Source: CAXXOK01 sp964497495
GTDB lineage: Bacteria; Bacillota; Clostridia; Christensenellales; Aristaeellaceae
Assembly (NCBI GenBank): GCA_964497495.1
Contig: CAZCCZ010000006.1
Span: 1-64,000, forward strand
Direction of reading: 5' to 3'
Length of the DNA stretch: 64,000 nt
The notes beneath the pieces were generated by a model. The model was given only the letters and a program-made list of their open reading frames with translations. It had not been told where the DNA came from and ran no database searches. Below, piece by piece: positions 8,487 to 16,577 of the stretch; position 1 is the first letter of the stretch, and every line of letters begins with the position of its first letter. A program made the position numbers and the translations under genes.

Positions 8487-9488
8487 ATGAATGCCATCAA
8501 CACCTTTTTAGCCGATATTCTCAGCGGTATCAACGTGGTCGTCGGCAACTACGGCTGGTCGATCGTCGTTTTCACCATCCTCATCAAGCTGGTGCTGTTC
8601 CCGCTGGATTTTAAGAGCCGGAAAAGCATGCGCCGCATGAGCAACCTGCAGCCGCAGGTTGCCAAGCTGCAAAAGAAATACGCCAACGACAAGGAAAAAC
8701 TGAACCAGAAAACCGCGGAGCTTTACCGCAAGGAGCATATCAACCCGCTTTCGGGCTGCCTGCCCATGCTCGTGTCGCTGCCGGTGCTCTTCGCCATGTT
8801 CGCCGCCATGCGCATGGTGGCCAACACCGAGTTGGCCCGCCAGGCCATCGACCTGATCACTTCGGGCACGCAGAACAACGAAGGCTGGCTGTGGGTCAAG
8901 AACCTGTGGATGCCGGACAGCCCCTTCACGTCCATCATCGCCAACGAGAGCAGCCTGAAAGTGATTACCAGCGATATCTGGGCCAAGGTGTTCCAGTCTC
9001 TTTCGCCCGATCAGATCGCTTCGCTCGCCGGGATGAGCATTGACGCGAGCACAATCAACGGCGAGACGATTTTCGCGGCGCTCCAAAGCAGTTCCGCTTA
9101 CGCCGCCGAATTGACAACCTGGAGCACCATGCCGGAAGTCAACCTGGTTTTTACCAAGCTGACGATTTACGCCAACAACAACGGCTTCTTCATCCTCCCG
9201 GTGCTGGCCGCCGTGACGCAGTACCTGATGACGCTTACCCAGCCGCAGACGCCCACCGGTATGGACGGTTCCGGCAACCCCGCCTCCGGCACCAACAAGT
9301 TCATGAAGTGGTTCTTCCCGATTTTCTCGCTCTACATCTGCTCCAGCTACAACGCCGGGTTCTCCATCTACTGGGTGGTGGCCAACATCATCTCGTGGGG
9401 GCAGGGAATCGTGTTGAATAAAATTTTCGCAGCGCAGGATCAAAAAAAGCAAACCCTAGAAATCGCCGGGGAGGAGAGCATGAGATGA
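8487..9488 (+). CDS. yidC: Membrane protein insertase YidC (Oxa1/SpoIIIJ family)
   Basis: Inserts and folds inner-membrane proteins, with or without SecYEG. 333 residues. The first transmembrane segment (about residues 20-40) is followed by the cytoplasmic hairpin SRKSMRRMSNLQPQVAKLQKKY and the conserved HINPLSGCLPML segment. Later hydrophobic segments lie near 240-260 and 280-320. There is no lipobox at the N-terminus, unlike B. subtilis SpoIIIJ. The region around residues 125-230 is longer than in many Gram-positive homologues. khpB starts inside its stop (ATGA). Confidence 0.95.
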   Translation: MNAINTFLADILSGINVVVGNYGWSIVVFTILIKLVLFPLDFKSRKSMRRMSNLQPQVAKLQKKYANDKEKLNQKTAELYRKEHINPLSGCLPMLVSLPVLFAMFAAMRMVANTELARQAIDLITSGTQNNEGWLWVKNLWMPDSPFTSIIANESSLKVITSDIWAKVFQSLSPDQIASLAGMSIDASTINGETIFAALQSSSAYAAELTTWSTMPEVNLVFTKLTIYANNNGFFILPVLAAVTQYLMTLTQPQTPTGMDGSGNPASGTNKFMKWFFPIFSLYICSSYNAGFSIYWVVANIISWGQGIVLNKIFAAQDQKKQTLEIAGEESMR

Positions 9489-10369
9489 GAAGCATTGAAT
9501 CTTCCGCCAAAACCATGGAAGAAGCGGTAACGCAGGGCCTTGAAAAGCTGGGCGTCTCGCTGGGAGACGTGACAATCGACATCCTTGAGGAAGGCAGCAA
9601 GGGGCTTTTCGGTCTGTTGGGCAACAAACCCGCCCGCGTGCGCCTGACGGTGAAGGAAAGCGCGGAGGACTCGGATATTCTGTCCTCACTGTCCCTGCGG
9701 AACGACGAGCGGGAGGATACCGCCGAGGAACCGAAAAAGCCGGCGAAGCCCGCGAAAAACGATAAGCCCGTTAAAAACGAGAAACCCGCGGCTGCGGAAC
9801 CCGCCGCCAAACCGGCGAAGAACGACCGGCCCGCCGTAAAGAACACCCCCAAACCTCCGAAGGCGCAGCCCGATACCGCTGAAACCGAACCCACCGCCGC
9901 GGCGGAAACACGCGACCCGGGCACTGCGGCGGGCAAGGCGCAGCAATTCCTGCTGGACGTGACGCGCCTGATGAACGTGAACGTTTCCGTGGCTGCCGAC
10001 ACCGACGGGGAAGGCAACGTACGGGTGGATATGCACGGCGACACGCTGGGTATCCTGATTGGCCGCCGGGGTGAAACGCTGGACGCGCTCCAGTACCTGA
10101 CCAGCCTGAACGTGAACCGCGGCCAGGAAGAGTACACCCGCGTGACCATCGATACGGAAAATTACCGCGCCAAGCGGGAAGAGGCGCTTACCCGCCTGGC
10201 CAACCGCATGGCCAACCGCGCCGTCAAGACGGGCCGCAAAGTGGTGCTGGAGCCTATGAACCCGTACGAGCGCCGCATCCTGCACAGCGCGCTGCAGCAG
10301 AACGACGCCGTGACGACCCACAGCGAGGGCGACGAGCCCAACCGTCACGTCGTGATCACGCTGAAATAA
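9485..10369 (+). CDS. khpB: RNA-binding protein KhpB (Jag), Jag_N-KH-R3H
   Basis: Cytoplasmic RNA-binding protein linked to cell elongation and division control in Gram-positives. 294 residues in three parts: a Jag_N domain (about 1-52, with EEGSKGLFGLLGNKPARV), a low-complexity Lys/Pro/Ala linker (about 75-150), then a KH domain containing DTLGILIGRRGETLDALQYL and a C-terminal R3H domain with MNPYERRILHSALQ. It overlaps yidC by 4 bases. It ends the operon, followed by a strong palindrome. The related genes mnmE/mnmG that often follow are absent. Confidence 0.95.
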   Translation: MRSIESSAKTMEEAVTQGLEKLGVSLGDVTIDILEEGSKGLFGLLGNKPARVRLTVKESAEDSDILSSLSLRNDEREDTAEEPKKPAKPAKNDKPVKNEKPAAAEPAAKPAKNDRPAVKNTPKPPKAQPDTAETEPTAAAETRDPGTAAGKAQQFLLDVTRLMNVNVSVAADTDGEGNVRVDMHGDTLGILIGRRGETLDALQYLTSLNVNRGQEEYTRVTIDTENYRAKREEALTRLANRMANRAVKTGRKVVLEPMNPYERRILHSALQQNDAVTTHSEGDEPNRHVVITLK

Positions 10370-10383
10370 CATCGCGGTTAAAG

Positions 10384-10415
10384 CCTGCGCCGCCGTACTA
10401 GTACGGCGGCGCAGG
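10384..10415. terminator. 32-bp perfect palindrome between convergent genes
   Basis: CCTGCGCCGCCGTACT is followed immediately by its exact reverse complement, giving a 16+16 base palindrome between khpB (+) and the convergent effector-binding gene (-). It most likely acts as a bidirectional terminator hairpin. T runs are weak on both sides (GTATAT on plus, CTTTAA on minus). Confidence 0.6.
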
Positions 10416-10459
10416 TATATACGCGGTGTCGGCGATCGCCGACGGTTTTCGGGGTTTGA

Positions 10460-10930
10460 TCAGACCGGCTTCTTCTCTTTGATAACAGGAACCCAAAGCT
10501 CAAACGCGCCGTCCACGGCGCTGGGATAATATTCGAAATACAGGTTGCGTTCCTCGTCGATCCGGCACCCGGCTTCCGGGATATCGTGATAAAAGAACGC
10601 ATACCACGCCTGCGTCACGTTTGCGCCTTGCGGATAACGCGCCACGGCGTAGACGGCGGCGGGGATTTCCTTTAACTCGGAGCCGTTCGGCGTTTCGTCC
10701 CCCGCCCCGGCCTCGACGCCCAGCAGATAGCGGTATTTCCCGTGGCCTTCGGTGTACCAGATCAGGCCGTAGTATCCCTTGCGGATTCCGGTCAGGTTTT
10801 CGAACGCCGCGCTCTTGCCGCCCTCAAAGAAATCGGCGTACAGGGCGGAAACGTCCCCGTCGTTCTGCTCGAGCGTCGTTTCCACGGAAAAGCCGCATAA
10901 TTGAAAGGCGTCCCTGACGATCATTTCCAT
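10460..10930 (-). CDS. Effector-binding (GyrI-like/Cass2-type) domain protein
   Basis: A stand-alone small-molecule-binding domain of the AraC/BmrR effector-binding type, 156 residues, with no DNA-binding domain attached. Visible family features are LTGIRKGYYGLIWYTEG, YLLGVEAG, the IPAAVYAVARYPQG turn and a C-terminal FELWVPVIKE. The ATG at 10930 is preceded by GGGGGA and by a near-perfect promoter; a longer in-frame extension would run through that promoter and is rejected. Relatives bind cationic hydrophobic compounds; ligand unknown here. Confidence 0.85.
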   Translation of the reverse strand: MEMIVRDAFQLCGFSVETTLEQNDGDVSALYADFFEGGKSAAFENLTGIRKGYYGLIWYTEGHGKYRYLLGVEAGAGDETPNGSELKEIPAAVYAVARYPQGANVTQAWYAFFYHDIPEAGCRIDEERNLYFEYYPSAVDGAFELWVPVIKEKKPV

Positions 10931-10967
10931 TTTTCGTCCCCCCGTTCCCGAAGCTTGTTCCATACGG

Positions 10968-10996
10968 ATTTTACCGTCTCCCCACAGCCTTGTCAA
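10968..10996 (-). promoter_or_regulatory. Promoter of the effector-binding gene
   Basis: Minus strand TTGACA (10991-10996), 17-base spacer, TAAAAT (10968-10973), 38 bases before the ATG. Confidence 0.8.
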
Positions 10997-11109
10997 GAAA
11001 CCGGACGATGGCGGGCGCGGCTTCGGAACGCTGGGAGCGGGGGAGAACGATATACCCAAACGCGTTCTCGTCCGCCCGGCAGGGAAGAACCCGAGGCGCG
11101 TAACCGTTG

Positions 11110-11138
11110 TTGTATATGGTTCGTTCGTATGGTATACT
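11110..11138 (+). promoter_or_regulatory. Promoter of rex
   Basis: TTGTAT (11110-11115), 17-base spacer, TATACT (11133-11138), about 88 bases before the rex GTG. No clear Rex operator (TTGTTAA-N4-TTAACAA type) is seen nearby. Confidence 0.65.
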
Positions 11139-11225
11139 GAACCCACATGAGGTCCCACCGGATACAGTACTGGCGATACGCTACGGGCGCGGCGCGCTGT
11201 TTCCGATGCGAAGGGAGGAACATTC

Positions 11226-11858
11226 GTGGCAGGTTACGTTTCGGAAGCGGTCATCCGGCGGCTTCCCCGATACTACCGACATCTGAAGGAACTGGAGAAG
11301 GAAGGCGTTCAGCAGATTTCTTCCCAGGAACTCGGAAAACGCATGAAACTGACGGCTTCCCAGATTCGGCAGGATATCAACTGCTTCGGCGGTTTCGGCC
11401 GGCAGGGGTACGGGTACGACGTGCGGGAGCTTCGGGAGCATATGGGTGCGATCCTGGGCGTCGACCAGGTGCATCAAATGATCATCATCGGCGCAGGCAA
11501 CATCGGCCGTGCGGTAGCGCTTTCGGACTCTTTTCCCGCCAACGGCTTCCGGACCGTCGCCATTTTTGATACCGACCCCGCGAAGATCGGCGGGAGCATC
11601 GGTCGCATACCGGTGTTGGACATCCGGACCGTTACGGAATTCCTGGCCGAGAACACAGTGGACATCGTGGTACTCGCGGTGCCCATCGACACGGCGCAGG
11701 CCGTGACCAACCTGCTGTGCGACAACGGCGTGCGAGCCATATGGAATTTCGTGCCCATCGACCTGAAGCTGCCGCCCGACACGAAGGTCGTAAGCGTTCA
11801 TATGGACGAGGGGTTGGAAATCCTTTCGTTCAAAATGAAACACAGGGACAGCCTCTGA
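11226..11858 (+). CDS. rex: Redox-sensing transcriptional repressor Rex
   Basis: Senses the NADH/NAD+ ratio and represses fermentation and electron-transport genes when NADH is low. 210 residues: an N-terminal winged helix (about 1-75) with LTASQIRQDINCFGGFGRQG, then a Rossmann domain with GAGNIGRAVA (about 91-100) and a C-terminal domain-swapping helix. GTG start with GGGAGG upstream. In this window plausible targets are the Rnf and hydrogenase operons, but no consensus operator was found at either. vanW-like follows after 28 bases and is probably cotranscribed. Confidence 0.96.
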   Translation: MAGYVSEAVIRRLPRYYRHLKELEKEGVQQISSQELGKRMKLTASQIRQDINCFGGFGRQGYGYDVRELREHMGAILGVDQVHQMIIIGAGNIGRAVALSDSFPANGFRTVAIFDTDPAKIGGSIGRIPVLDIRTVTEFLAENTVDIVVLAVPIDTAQAVTNLLCDNGVRAIWNFVPIDLKLPPDTKVVSVHMDEGLEILSFKMKHRDSL

Positions 11859-11886
11859 AAATTCGGCACCCGGGAGGTGAGACCGC

Positions 11887-13695
11887 GTGGCGCGCAACGA
11901 TACGGATTTAAACGACCCTTCCCTGTACGCCCCGCGGAATACGCCCCGCGTGCAGAAGGCGCAGCGGAACGGCGGCGCGCCCGCGCAGGGCGAGCCCGAA
12001 CCCGGGAGGCAGCCCCCGCAGGCGGAGGAGTACCTTTTCGACGAGGAAGAAACGTGGAACGAGCCGCTGGAGGCTCTGCCCGCTTACCGGCCCCGACCCC
12101 GGCCGACGCCGGAAGAAACCGCCCCGAACGCGGATAACCCTTACGCCAGAAGGCGCCGCCCGCAGCCGGACGACGACCGGCGCGGAGACCCGGACCACCC
12201 CGCGTACCGTTTCCGGGGCCGCCCGGTGGTCTACGCCGGGGTGATCGTCTTTTGCATGGCGATCCTGGCCTTTCTGGGCGTGATGATGATGCCGCAGGTC
12301 GCGGGTTATTTTTGGAAAGACCTCGATAATTACGCTTTCATCAACGGCGAGGTTCTGCGCTACGACCGCGATGTAGTCGATAACTACAAGCAATACCGCG
12401 ATTATCTTAAGCAGGATATGATTTATCAGGGGATTTTCGTGGACAACGTATATGTGGGCGGCATGACGACGGCCCAGGCGGAGGAAGCGCTGGGCGGCAA
12501 CGGAAGCGCCGCGGTCAACGCCTTTTCCGTTACCGTGCAGATCGGCAACACGGCCTGGGACATCAACAACGGTAATATTCCCGCTACCCGCAATATCGAC
12601 AGCGTGCTCAAACAGGCGTACGCCGTAGGCCGCAGGAACACCACGGCGATCATCGGCACCAACAAAACGCCGTTCCGGGAACGGGTAGATACCGTTCTGG
12701 GGCTGCTGAACGACTACGTGTACCTGAAAAGCGCGACGACGTACGACCACGACGCCGTGCGCGCCAAAGTGAACGAGATCGCCGCGTACGTAACGCGCGA
12801 CCCCGTGAACGCGCAAATCGGCACGTTCGATTTCAACGCCCGTACCTTCACCTTCACGGACGATCAGGTGGGCGTGACCATCGACGCCGACGCGCTGTAC
12901 AACCAGATTATCGCCAAACTGGACGCGGGCGCCCTGTACGAAACGGTCCCCGTGGAGCCGACGCTTACCACGCCCGCCGTGACCAAAGCGGAACTGATGA
13001 ACAACTTCAACCTCGTGGCCGCCTTTACTACGGATACTACCAGTTCCTCTAACCGCAACAACAACATCAGCCTGGCCTGCGAAGCCGTCAACGGCACGGT
13101 GCTGCTGCCGGGGGAGGAGTTCAGCTTCAACGCCGCCACGGGGGAACGTGCCGCCTCCAAAGGCTATCAGATGGCGGGAGCCATCGCCGGGGGCGAACTG
13201 ATCGAGGATTACGGCGGCGGTGTGTGCCAGGTGAGCTCCACGCTGTTCAACGCCGTCGTACGCGCAGACCTGGAAGTAACGCAGCGCAGCCCGCACGCGT
13301 GGCCCAGCACCTACGTGAAAATCGGCGAGGACGCGACCGTGGACTGGCCCAACGTGGATTTCAAGTTCAGGAACAACAAGACGACGCCGGTGTTCGTGAT
13401 CATGTATTACAAAAACCGGAAGTGCTCCGCCGAAATCTGGGGCATGACGCTGGGCGCGGGCGTCACCATCGACCTGGAATCCAAGATCGTCAAGACGGTG
13501 GACCCGCCCTCGTCCGTCAACTACGTGCAGAATACCTCCCTGCCGGTGGGCACCAGCAAGGAAACGGTGAAAGCGCGCACCGGTTACGTGGTGGAGACGT
13601 ACAAGGTCTGGTACCTGAACGGAACGGAAACGAAACGCGAACTGCTGCATACGTCCACCTACAAGACGTACCAGCGCACGGTGGAATATAACTGA
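11887..13695 (+). CDS. VanW family protein, membrane-anchored
   Basis: A 602-residue envelope protein. A long charged, Pro/Arg-rich cytoplasmic N-terminus (about 1-112) precedes a single transmembrane segment (about 113-135). Then come extracellular peptidoglycan-binding-like repeats (about 170-370) and a VanW domain carrying the signature GGGVCQVSSTLFNAV near residue 440. GTG start with GGGAGGTGA upstream. VanW proteins occur in vancomycin-resistance operons but most homologues, as here, lie outside them and their function is unknown. There is no vanR/S/H/A/X nearby, so this is not evidence of resistance. Confidence 0.9.
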   Translation: MARNDTDLNDPSLYAPRNTPRVQKAQRNGGAPAQGEPEPGRQPPQAEEYLFDEEETWNEPLEALPAYRPRPRPTPEETAPNADNPYARRRRPQPDDDRRGDPDHPAYRFRGRPVVYAGVIVFCMAILAFLGVMMMPQVAGYFWKDLDNYAFINGEVLRYDRDVVDNYKQYRDYLKQDMIYQGIFVDNVYVGGMTTAQAEEALGGNGSAAVNAFSVTVQIGNTAWDINNGNIPATRNIDSVLKQAYAVGRRNTTAIIGTNKTPFRERVDTVLGLLNDYVYLKSATTYDHDAVRAKVNEIAAYVTRDPVNAQIGTFDFNARTFTFTDDQVGVTIDADALYNQIIAKLDAGALYETVPVEPTLTTPAVTKAELMNNFNLVAAFTTDTTSSSNRNNNISLACEAVNGTVLLPGEEFSFNAATGERAASKGYQMAGAIAGGELIEDYGGGVCQVSSTLFNAVVRADLEVTQRSPHAWPSTYVKIGEDATVDWPNVDFKFRNNKTTPVFVIMYYKNRKCSAEIWGMTLGAGVTIDLESKIVKTVDPPSSVNYVQNTSLPVGTSKETVKARTGYVVETYKVWYLNGTETKRELLHTSTYKTYQRTVEYN

Positions 13696-13733
13696 CGTTT
13701 GGCGCGCCGTACGGCGCGAACCGGAGTAAAAAG

Positions 13734-14099
13734 ATGAATATCCAAATCCATACGCTCAACCGGATCCCCTACGCGCTGGTGGAAAGCGACGAAGCGCTGA
13801 TTACCGACGTTCAATCCGCGCTGGACCTGATGGTCAACGTACGGTACAACGCCGACTGTTCCCGTATCGCGCTGCCGAAAGCCGCGGTGGCGGAGCCCTT
13901 TTTCAGGCTCGGCACCGGGGTTGCGGGCGAGATATTGCAGAAGTTCGTAAATTACGGCGTGAAGCTGGCGATTTACGGCGACTTTTCCGGCTATACCAGC
14001 AAACCGCTACGGGCTTTCATGGCGGAAAGCAACCGGGGGCGGCACGTGTTCTTCGTTTCCACGGCCGAGGAGGCGGGGGAGAAGCTGTGCGCCGGATAA
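13734..14099 (+). CDS. DUF4180 domain protein
   Basis: A 121-residue protein matching DUF4180 in its conserved stretches: an N-terminal I/ALVESDEALITDVQSALDLM, then GTGVAGEILQKFVNYGVKLAIYGDFS, YTSKPLRAFMAESNRGRHVFF and a final EEAGEKL. No catalytic motif is recognisable and it lacks signal or membrane segments. Function unknown. It follows vanW by 38 bases; a 16-bp palindrome (13703-13718) lies between them. Confidence 0.85.
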   Translation: MNIQIHTLNRIPYALVESDEALITDVQSALDLMVNVRYNADCSRIALPKAAVAEPFFRLGTGVAGEILQKFVNYGVKLAIYGDFSGYTSKPLRAFMAESNRGRHVFFVSTAEEAGEKLCAG

Positions 14100-14136
14100 C
14101 GAGCCGGGCACGGGACGGCGCGGCGCTTCGCGTTTC

Positions 14137-14165
14137 TTGACCCGCGGGCGCGGATGGGTTATGAT
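14137..14165 (+). promoter_or_regulatory. Promoter of the capF-capG unit
   Basis: TTGACC (14137-14142), 17-base spacer, TATGAT (14160-14165), 27 bases before the ATG at 14193. Confidence 0.6.
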
Positions 14166-14192
14166 GGTGCCGGGTGAAAGGGAGTGCGGCGT

Positions 14193-15323
14193 ATGAACCT
14201 CCTCATTACGGGCGCGAACGGCTTTATGGGCCGGAACCTGATCGAAACGCTGCACCCGAAGGGTGACCGCCTTTTATTGGACGACGTGGACACGCCGGAG
14301 AACGAGCTTCGGCAGATGGCGCGGGAGGCGGATTTCGTATTCCATCTGGCGGGCGTCAACCGCCCGAAGGACGAAGCGGAATTCCAAACGGGAAACGCGG
14401 ATTTTACCGAAACCCTGCTTTCGATGCTGGAACAGGGCAAGAAGCCGCCCGTGCTGCTGAGCGGTTCCGTGCAGGCGGCGCTGGACAACCCCTACGGCGT
14501 CAGCAAAAGGCTGGCGGAGGAAGCGGTGCGCCGCTACGCGGCGCGCACCGGCGCGCCGGTCTACCCGTACCGGCTCCCCAACGCATTTGGCAAATGGAGC
14601 CGACCCAACTACAACAGCGCCGTGGCGACCTTCTGCCACAATGTGGCGCGTGGTCTTCCCGTCACCGTTACCGACCCCGCGCGCGTGATGCGGCTTGTGT
14701 ATATCGACGATATCGTGGCGGAGTTCCTGCGTGCGCTGGAGGGCAAACCGACGGCGGGCGAAGACGGCTTCTACCGCGTCGAGCCGGGACACGAAGCGAC
14801 GCTCGGACGGATCGCGGAGACGATCACCGGCTTCGGCGAACTGCGTAAGACGCTGTTTTTGCCCGACCAGCGGGATGAACTGACGCGCAAGCTCTTCGCC
14901 ACCTACCAGAGCTTCCTGCCGGAAGACGGTTTGGCGTACCGGCCCGGAACGCATGCGGACGCACGCGGCTCGTTTACGGAGTTTTTACATACGGACGGCT
15001 TCGGGCAGGTAAGCGTGAACGTTTCCAAACCGCGCGCGGTCAAGGGTGAGCACTGGCACCAGACCAAGCACGAGAAATTCTCAGTGGTCGCGGGGCGCGG
15101 AGTCATCCGCCTGCGCAACGTAGGCGGCGGCGGGGTGCTGGTTTACCCGGTGAGCGGGGATACGCCCACCGTGGTGGACATTCCCCCGGGATACGCCCAC
15201 AATATCGAAAATCTGGGCGACACGGACATGGTGACCCTCATGTGGGCAAGCGAGGTATTCGACCCGGACAGGCCGGATACCCTGCGCCTGCCGGTGGAAC
15301 CGGACGGGAGGAGCGGACGATGA
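14193..15323 (+). CDS. capF: CapF-type bifunctional sugar-nucleotide reductase/epimerase
   Basis: 376 residues with an N-terminal short-chain dehydrogenase domain (LITGANGFMGRNL, then the PYGVSKRLAEEAVRRY active-site region) and a C-terminal cupin (about 250-370, with VKGEHWHQTKHEKFSVVAG). This two-domain layout is that of CapF/WbjC/FnlB, which makes UDP-2-acetamido-2,6-dideoxy-L-talose on the route to UDP-L-FucNAc. ATG 14193 is preferred over an in-frame GTG at 14184 because GGGAG sits 9 bases upstream. It overlaps the next gene by 4 bases. The partner dehydratase CapE is not in the window. Confidence 0.88.
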   Translation: MNLLITGANGFMGRNLIETLHPKGDRLLLDDVDTPENELRQMAREADFVFHLAGVNRPKDEAEFQTGNADFTETLLSMLEQGKKPPVLLSGSVQAALDNPYGVSKRLAEEAVRRYAARTGAPVYPYRLPNAFGKWSRPNYNSAVATFCHNVARGLPVTVTDPARVMRLVYIDDIVAEFLRALEGKPTAGEDGFYRVEPGHEATLGRIAETITGFGELRKTLFLPDQRDELTRKLFATYQSFLPEDGLAYRPGTHADARGSFTEFLHTDGFGQVSVNVSKPRAVKGEHWHQTKHEKFSVVAGRGVIRLRNVGGGGVLVYPVSGDTPTVVDIPPGYAHNIENLGDTDMVTLMWASEVFDPDRPDTLRLPVEPDGRSGR

Positions 15324-16447
15324 ACAAGCTCAAGCTCATGACGGTGCTGGGCACCCGGCCGGAAATCATCCGCCTTTCCGCGGTCATGAAGTGCGCCGAC
15401 CGCTATTTCGAGCATATCGTCGTGCATACCGGCCAGAACTACGCCCCGGAGCTGAACGACGTGTTCTTCGCGGACCTCGGCCTGCGCAGGTCGGATTATA
15501 TGCTGGACGCGGTGGGAAATGACCTGGGGGAGACCATGGGCCTGATCATCGCCAAAAGCTATCAGGTGATGCAAAAGGAAAAACCGGACGCCGTGCTGAT
15601 CCTGGGGGACACCAACAGCGCGTTGGCCGCCATTTCCGCCAAACGGCTCAAGATCCCCATTTTCCACATGGAGGCGGGCAACCGCTGCTGGGACTGGAAC
15701 GTAAGCGAGATGATCAACCGTAAGATCGTGGACCACATCAGCGACGTCAACCTGCCTTACACCGAGAACAGCCGCCGCTACCTGCTGGCCGAGGGAATCG
15801 ACGGAAAGACGATCTTCGTCACCGGCTCCCCGATGCGGGAAGTGCTGGAAAGCGCCATGCCGGGCATCGAAAAGAGCGACGCCCTGAACCGGCTGGGGCT
15901 GGAAAGCGGGAAGTATATCCTCATATCGGCGCACCGGGAGGAAAATATCGACATCGAGGCGAACTTCTTATCGCTGATGGACGCGGTGAACCGTATGGCG
16001 GAAACGTACGGCCTGCCCGTGATCTACAGTACCCACCCGCGCTCCATGAAGTTTATCACGCAGCGGAAGTATCAATTCCATCCGCTGGTACGCAACGTGA
16101 AACCGCTGGGCTTTCTGGACTACAACAAGCTGCAGACGAACAGCCTGGTGGTGCTGTCCGACAGCGGCACCCTCAGTGAAGAAAGCGCGATACTGGGTTT
16201 CTGCGGCGTGCTTATCCGCACCTCCACCGAGCGGCCGGAAGTGCTGGACAAGGGCACGGTGGTGGTGGGCGGCATTACGGCGCAAAGCGTGTTGCAGGCG
16301 GCGGAACTGGCCATCGCCATGCAGCGCAACGGCGAGCCACGCGCCCTGCCCGCGGACTACGCCGATACCAACGTGAGCGCCAAGGTCGTCAAGCTGATCC
16401 AGAGCTACACGCCCATCGTCAACGAAACGGTGTGGCTGAAGCGATGA
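15320..16447 (+). CDS. capG: Non-hydrolysing UDP-sugar 2-epimerase (CapG/WecB type)
   Basis: 375 residues of the WecB/MnaA GT-B-like fold. Motifs: MTVLGTRPEIIRLSAVM at the N-terminus, HTGQNY, LGDTNSALAAI, HMEAGNR, AHREENID and the nucleotide-binding LSDSGTLSEESA. It directly follows and overlaps capF, which favours the CapG/WbjD role (UDP-L-FucNAc formation by C2 epimerisation) over a general UDP-GlcNAc 2-epimerase; sequence alone does not settle this. ATG 15320 overlaps the capF TGA. Confidence 0.88.
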   Translation: MNKLKLMTVLGTRPEIIRLSAVMKCADRYFEHIVVHTGQNYAPELNDVFFADLGLRRSDYMLDAVGNDLGETMGLIIAKSYQVMQKEKPDAVLILGDTNSALAAISAKRLKIPIFHMEAGNRCWDWNVSEMINRKIVDHISDVNLPYTENSRRYLLAEGIDGKTIFVTGSPMREVLESAMPGIEKSDALNRLGLESGKYILISAHREENIDIEANFLSLMDAVNRMAETYGLPVIYSTHPRSMKFITQRKYQFHPLVRNVKPLGFLDYNKLQTNSLVVLSDSGTLSEESAILGFCGVLIRTSTERPEVLDKGTVVVGGITAQSVLQAAELAIAMQRNGEPRALPADYADTNVSAKVVKLIQSYTPIVNETVWLKR

Positions 16448-16468
16448 TTTCAGTATCGGAAAACGACG

Positions 16469-16488
16469 TTTAACCGCGATTTAACCGC
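16469..16488 (+). promoter_or_regulatory. 11-bp-spaced direct repeats upstream of a promoter
   Basis: TTTAACCGC occurs exactly twice, at 16469-16477 and 16480-16488, one helical turn apart, ending 17 bases before the -35 of the next promoter. This geometry is typical of OmpR/PhoB-type response-regulator sites. No regulator gene is adjacent. Confidence 0.5.
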
Positions 16489-16505
16489 ATTACGCAACGA
16501 TATGC

Positions 16506-16534
16506 GTGACACCCTGTGACCGGTTCTGTATAAT
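16506..16534 (+). promoter_or_regulatory. Promoter of the orphan secreted protein
   Basis: GTGACA (16506-16511), 17-base spacer, TATAAT (16529-16534), 43 bases before the ATG. Confidence 0.7.
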
Positions 16535-16577
16535 GGCAACGTAGGGAAAACCCGAACAACAGGAGGAGGTTCATACC

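Noticed and set aside
11908..13650. 580-codon minus-strand open frame
   Set aside because: Antisense shadow of the VanW gene.
11887..13695. Vancomycin resistance locus
   Set aside because: Only a VanW-family protein is present; vanH/A/X/R/S are absent and ddl is an ordinary housekeeping ligase.
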